Assembly (NCBI GenBank): GCA_037481715.1
Contig: JBBFLD010000006.1
Location: forward strand, 195,687-259,686
Direction: 5' to 3'
DNA length: 64,000 bases
From: Rosettibacter sp037481715
Lineage (GTDB): Bacteria > Bacteroidota > Ignavibacteria > Ignavibacteriales > Melioribacteraceae
Both the position numbers and the translations under genes were made by a program. Below the pieces are notes generated by a model. The model searched no databases and was not told where the DNA came from. It was given only the letters and a program-made list of their open reading frames with translations. Of this stretch, positions 61,734 through 64,000 are shown one piece after another (positions within the stretch are counted from its first letter, which is position 1; the number at the start of each line of letters is the position of its first letter).

Positions 61734-63527
61734 TCAAAATTTAAGCGAGAAATTTTTATAAAAATTTTTCAGTATATAAAAAGCTTTTTTGCGGATTCCT
61801 TTTTCTGATACAACTCCCTTTCTATTCCATTGGTCTTGAATATCAGGTAGTAATCTTGTTGGAGATCGGAAATCAGTTAATATCCAAGGAGCTATTCCAC
61901 GAAGCTGTGGAATTTGAGAAATCATAAATAAGTTTTTCTTATATAAATCTTCTTGAAATTCTTCTGTCCAAATTGTTAATGTATCTCCATGAAAGCCTTG
62001 CAGGCAGCCGCCACCAAATTCAGAAATAATAACTGGTTTATTGAATTTAATTTCCCATTTTGTTTTTAAACATTTATCTGGTAAACCATCATACCAGCCG
62101 ACATACTCGTTTATTCCGATTACATCCATTAATGCAGCTGTTGAGTCATCAAATATTTTTATAAATGGATTATCTTTACTCGTATAAAATGAATTAAAGG
62201 CTTTGCTGATAAGACGAGTATTGTCAATCAATCTGGCTTTTTCACAAAGCTCTTTAATGAATTGATGCCTGCGTGGATTATTTGGGGTTTCGTTTCCAAC
62301 TGACCAAATAATTATTGATGCTCTGTTTTTATCGCGTGAAATCATTTCCTCTAAGCAAACTTTGGCAATTTCAAGTGTTGATGGATTTGACCAATCAATA
62401 TCCCAATAAACAGGAATTTCAGACCAAACGAGTATTCCCATTTTATCTGCTATTCGAGTCATGAACTCATTATGAGGATAATGTGCAAGCCGGACAAAAT
62501 TACATCCCAATTCTTTTGCCCAGCCAAGCAGCATTTCTGCATCTTCTTTTAAATAAGCTCTACTTCCTCTAATTGGATTTTCTTCATGAATATTTATTCC
62601 TTTCAAAAAGATTGGTTTGTTGTTAAGATAGATATCAGTCCCTTTGACTTCGACTGTTCTAAAACCAATTTCATCTTTCACAATATCGTTTTTACTTTTT
62701 ATAACAACTTCATAAAGTTTAGGATTTTCTGGCGACCATAATTCAATTTTATTTACATCAAAATTAATTTTTGCATAACCATTATCATCGGTTTTAAATT
62801 TTTTGTTGATTTTTAATTCAGGTATTTCAATTGTTATTTCTTGAATTTTATCTTTTCCATCAAGTTTTACATAACCTCGAATTTTATTGTTAGAACCTTT
62901 TTCTAATTGAATGCAATAATCAATTATAAAAGTTTCGGGCACCTCAATCAAAAGAACATCGCGGGTAATACCACCATAATTCCACCAATCAGTTTTTAGT
63001 GCAGGTATATATTCTTTTTTCCTTTCGTTATCTACACTTATGAACAATGAATTGTTCTTTTCTTTAAGATAATTTGTAATTTCAAAATTGAATGGTGTAA
63101 ATCCTCCTTTATGAGATCCAATTATGTTACCATTCAAATAAACTTCTGCATCATAATTTGCAGCACCTATGTAAATAAAAACACGATTCGATGGATTTAC
63201 TTTTTTATAGTCAAAAATTTTTCTATACCAGATAAGACCTTCGTAATAAAATAATTTTTCGGATTGTGTATTCCAGTCGCCAGGCACATAAATGGTTAAA
63301 CTTTTGTCGAAATCATATTCAATGCGTTCACTTTTATTTGATTGTTTGCGATCCATAAAAATTCCTTCGTACCACTCATTTCTTTTGCCGCTTTTATATG
63401 GGTCAACTACATATTTCCATTTTCCATTTAGTGTAGTATAATTTCTTCCATAAGGATTTTGAATTAAATTTATTTGAGGATTTACAATGAATGGAAACAA
63501 AGTAAATAAGAAAACTAATTTTTTCAT
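61734..63527 (-). CDS. Secreted family 2 glycoside hydrolase
   Basis: A 597-residue exported enzyme (signal KKLVFLFTLFPFIVNPQ). The N-terminal jelly-roll (YIGAANYDAEVYLNGNIIG), Ig-like middle domain and TIM barrel order of GH2 is present. The acid/base Glu is in WSVGNETPNNP and the nucleophile Glu in VIISEFGGG. Segments such as IRGSRAYLKEDAEMLLGWAKE fit beta-glucuronidase/beta-galactosidase-like members. Substrate not determined; it probably degrades an oligosaccharide outside the cytoplasm. Convergent with the YjbQ gene. Confidence 0.9.
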   Translation of the reverse strand: MKKLVFLFTLFPFIVNPQINLIQNPYGRNYTTLNGKWKYVVDPYKSGKRNEWYEGIFMDRKQSNKSERIEYDFDKSLTIYVPGDWNTQSEKLFYYEGLIWYRKIFDYKKVNPSNRVFIYIGAANYDAEVYLNGNIIGSHKGGFTPFNFEITNYLKEKNNSLFISVDNERKKEYIPALKTDWWNYGGITRDVLLIEVPETFIIDYCIQLEKGSNNKIRGYVKLDGKDKIQEITIEIPELKINKKFKTDDNGYAKINFDVNKIELWSPENPKLYEVVIKSKNDIVKDEIGFRTVEVKGTDIYLNNKPIFLKGINIHEENPIRGSRAYLKEDAEMLLGWAKELGCNFVRLAHYPHNEFMTRIADKMGILVWSEIPVYWDIDWSNPSTLEIAKVCLEEMISRDKNRASIIIWSVGNETPNNPRRHQFIKELCEKARLIDNTRLISKAFNSFYTSKDNPFIKIFDDSTAALMDVIGINEYVGWYDGLPDKCLKTKWEIKFNKPVIISEFGGGCLQGFHGDTLTIWTEEFQEDLYKKNLFMISQIPQLRGIAPWILTDFRSPTRLLPDIQDQWNRKGVVSEKGIRKKAFYILKNFYKNFSLKF

Positions 63528-63629
63528 AGAAAGCCCTGAAGATTTTATTTCTTTTATTTTATTTGAAAAATTTAATTACTGAGGTCAAAAAATTGGTAAA
63601 AAGTCAAATTTAGTTGAAATTATTTTTAG

Positions 63630-64000
63630 AGAGACTCTCATAATTTATGCTACTTTTGTTTGTGTTAATTTAAGCTCCTTCTTCAGTGCATCTCTTAATA
63701 AATACAGTTTTTGATAATTATTAATCTTTCGCATTCTTAACTCTGATTCTATTAAACCCATGGTTACCCATCGGGCTAACATATCCGGGGTTTTCCAATA
63801 TTTTATTTTCCTTAAGTATGAAGCCAACTTTGAATTTACATTTTCAATACTGTTTGTTGTGTTCAATGATTTACCAAGTTCAACTGTTAACCCTAACCTA
63901 TGTAATGTAAGAGTTTCCTCTAATCCTTCTCTCAACGAGTTAGCTGCCGTCCTATTAATCCTTTCTAAATCGTTGATTATCTCCATCAACTTTGTCTTTG
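63630..64000. mobile_element. Left end of an IS256-type insertion sequence (partial)
   Basis: The transposase gene runs off the window at 64000, so only one end is visible. The sequence GAGACTCTCATAATTT at 63630-63645, directly beyond the transposase stop, could be the terminal inverted repeat, because IS256-family ends often begin with GAGA. The matching end lies outside, so the boundary is a guess. Confidence 0.45.
63645..64000 (-). CDS. IS256/mutator-type transposase, 3' part
   Basis: The visible ~118 residues are the C-terminus of a mutator-family transposase. SLREGLEETLTLHRLGL, TTNSIENVNSKLASYLRKI and WKTPDMLARWVTMGLIE correspond to the last conserved stretch, which includes the third acidic catalytic residue in the TTNxIENxN neighbourhood. 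The reading frame continues past 64000 without a stop, and the M at 63989 is internal. The transposase stop is at 63645. Confidence 0.88.
   Translation of the reverse strand, partial: KTKLMEIINDLERINRTAANSLREGLEETLTLHRLGLTVELGKSLNTTNSIENVNSKLASYLRKIKYWKTPDMLARWVTMGLIESELRMRKINNYQKLYLLRDALKKELKLTQTKVA

Noticed and set aside
1..64000. tRNA, rRNA and CRISPR arrays
   Set aside because: The intergenic regions are short and AT-rich; no cloverleaf with a GGTTCGAATCC-like arm and no direct-repeat array was found by eye. A covariance-model scan would settle it.

Overview
The window is AT-rich bacterial chromosome with dense, mostly operonic genes. The gene set points to the Bacteroidetes/Chlorobi/Ignavibacteria side of the tree, with an Ignavibacteria-like denitrifier or ammonifier as best guess. 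The signs are a secreted protein with a type IX secretion (T9SS) C-terminal domain, a DUF3109 protein, DUF4402 proteins, a long IspH of about 400 residues, a lipoprotein-type clade II NosZ, and many lipoprotein signal peptides. No rRNA, tRNA or CRISPR was seen. This assignment is inference from gene families.

Layout. 1-2.4 kb: an adenine-specific DNA methyltransferase (5' end outside the window) and a small unknown partner. 2.4-9.0 kb (minus): a cluster running DUF3109, rpoN, an ICMT-like methyltransferase, hslV, hslU, a HAD lipoprotein phosphatase and a T9SS-sorted polysaccharide deacetylase. 9.2-13.3 kb (plus): a short-chain dehydrogenase, a lipoprotein hydrolase, an exported nitroreductase and an ATP-cone/uridine-kinase-like protein. 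13.6-19.8 kb (minus): tetR, tolC, membrane fusion protein and RND pump, with a likely operator touching the tetR start codon. 20-34 kb: metabolic and housekeeping genes (EamA transporter, ORF6N protein, amidohydrolase, M28 peptidase, DUF2911, ispH, dGTPase, CDF transporter, sufE, an exported acetolactate decarboxylase, purU, a HIT-like protein and a tandem glycosyltransferase). 34-37.6 kb: rlpA, a two-component system and a small Lys-rich exported protein.

37.8-43.1 kb (plus) is the most unusual locus. Three small DUF4402-type secreted subunits, a PapD-like chaperone and an 898-residue usher-like outer-membrane protein form a compact chaperone-usher-like surface-fibre operon. Three RNA hairpins decorate its first two genes, and the third subunit lacks the N-terminal extension of the other two.

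44.1-59.3 kb is a nitrogen-oxide respiration island. A minus-strand run encodes an Rrf2 regulator, a Ric iron-sulfur repair protein, a cytochrome c, clade II NosZ, a membrane protein, NosL, NosD, NosF, NosY, a ferredoxin-like protein and an octaheme HAO-like cytochrome. Divergently from the Rrf2 gene run a NapH-like ferredoxin, NrfH, NrfA and a porin. Together they could reduce nitrite to ammonium, handle hydroxylamine or NO, and reduce N2O to N2. The shared intergenic region carries inverted repeats suited to Rrf2 control.

59.3-64 kb: an MgtC/DUF4010 membrane protein, a nitroreductase, a YjbQ protein, a family 2 glycoside hydrolase and the 3' part of an IS256-type transposase that runs off the window.
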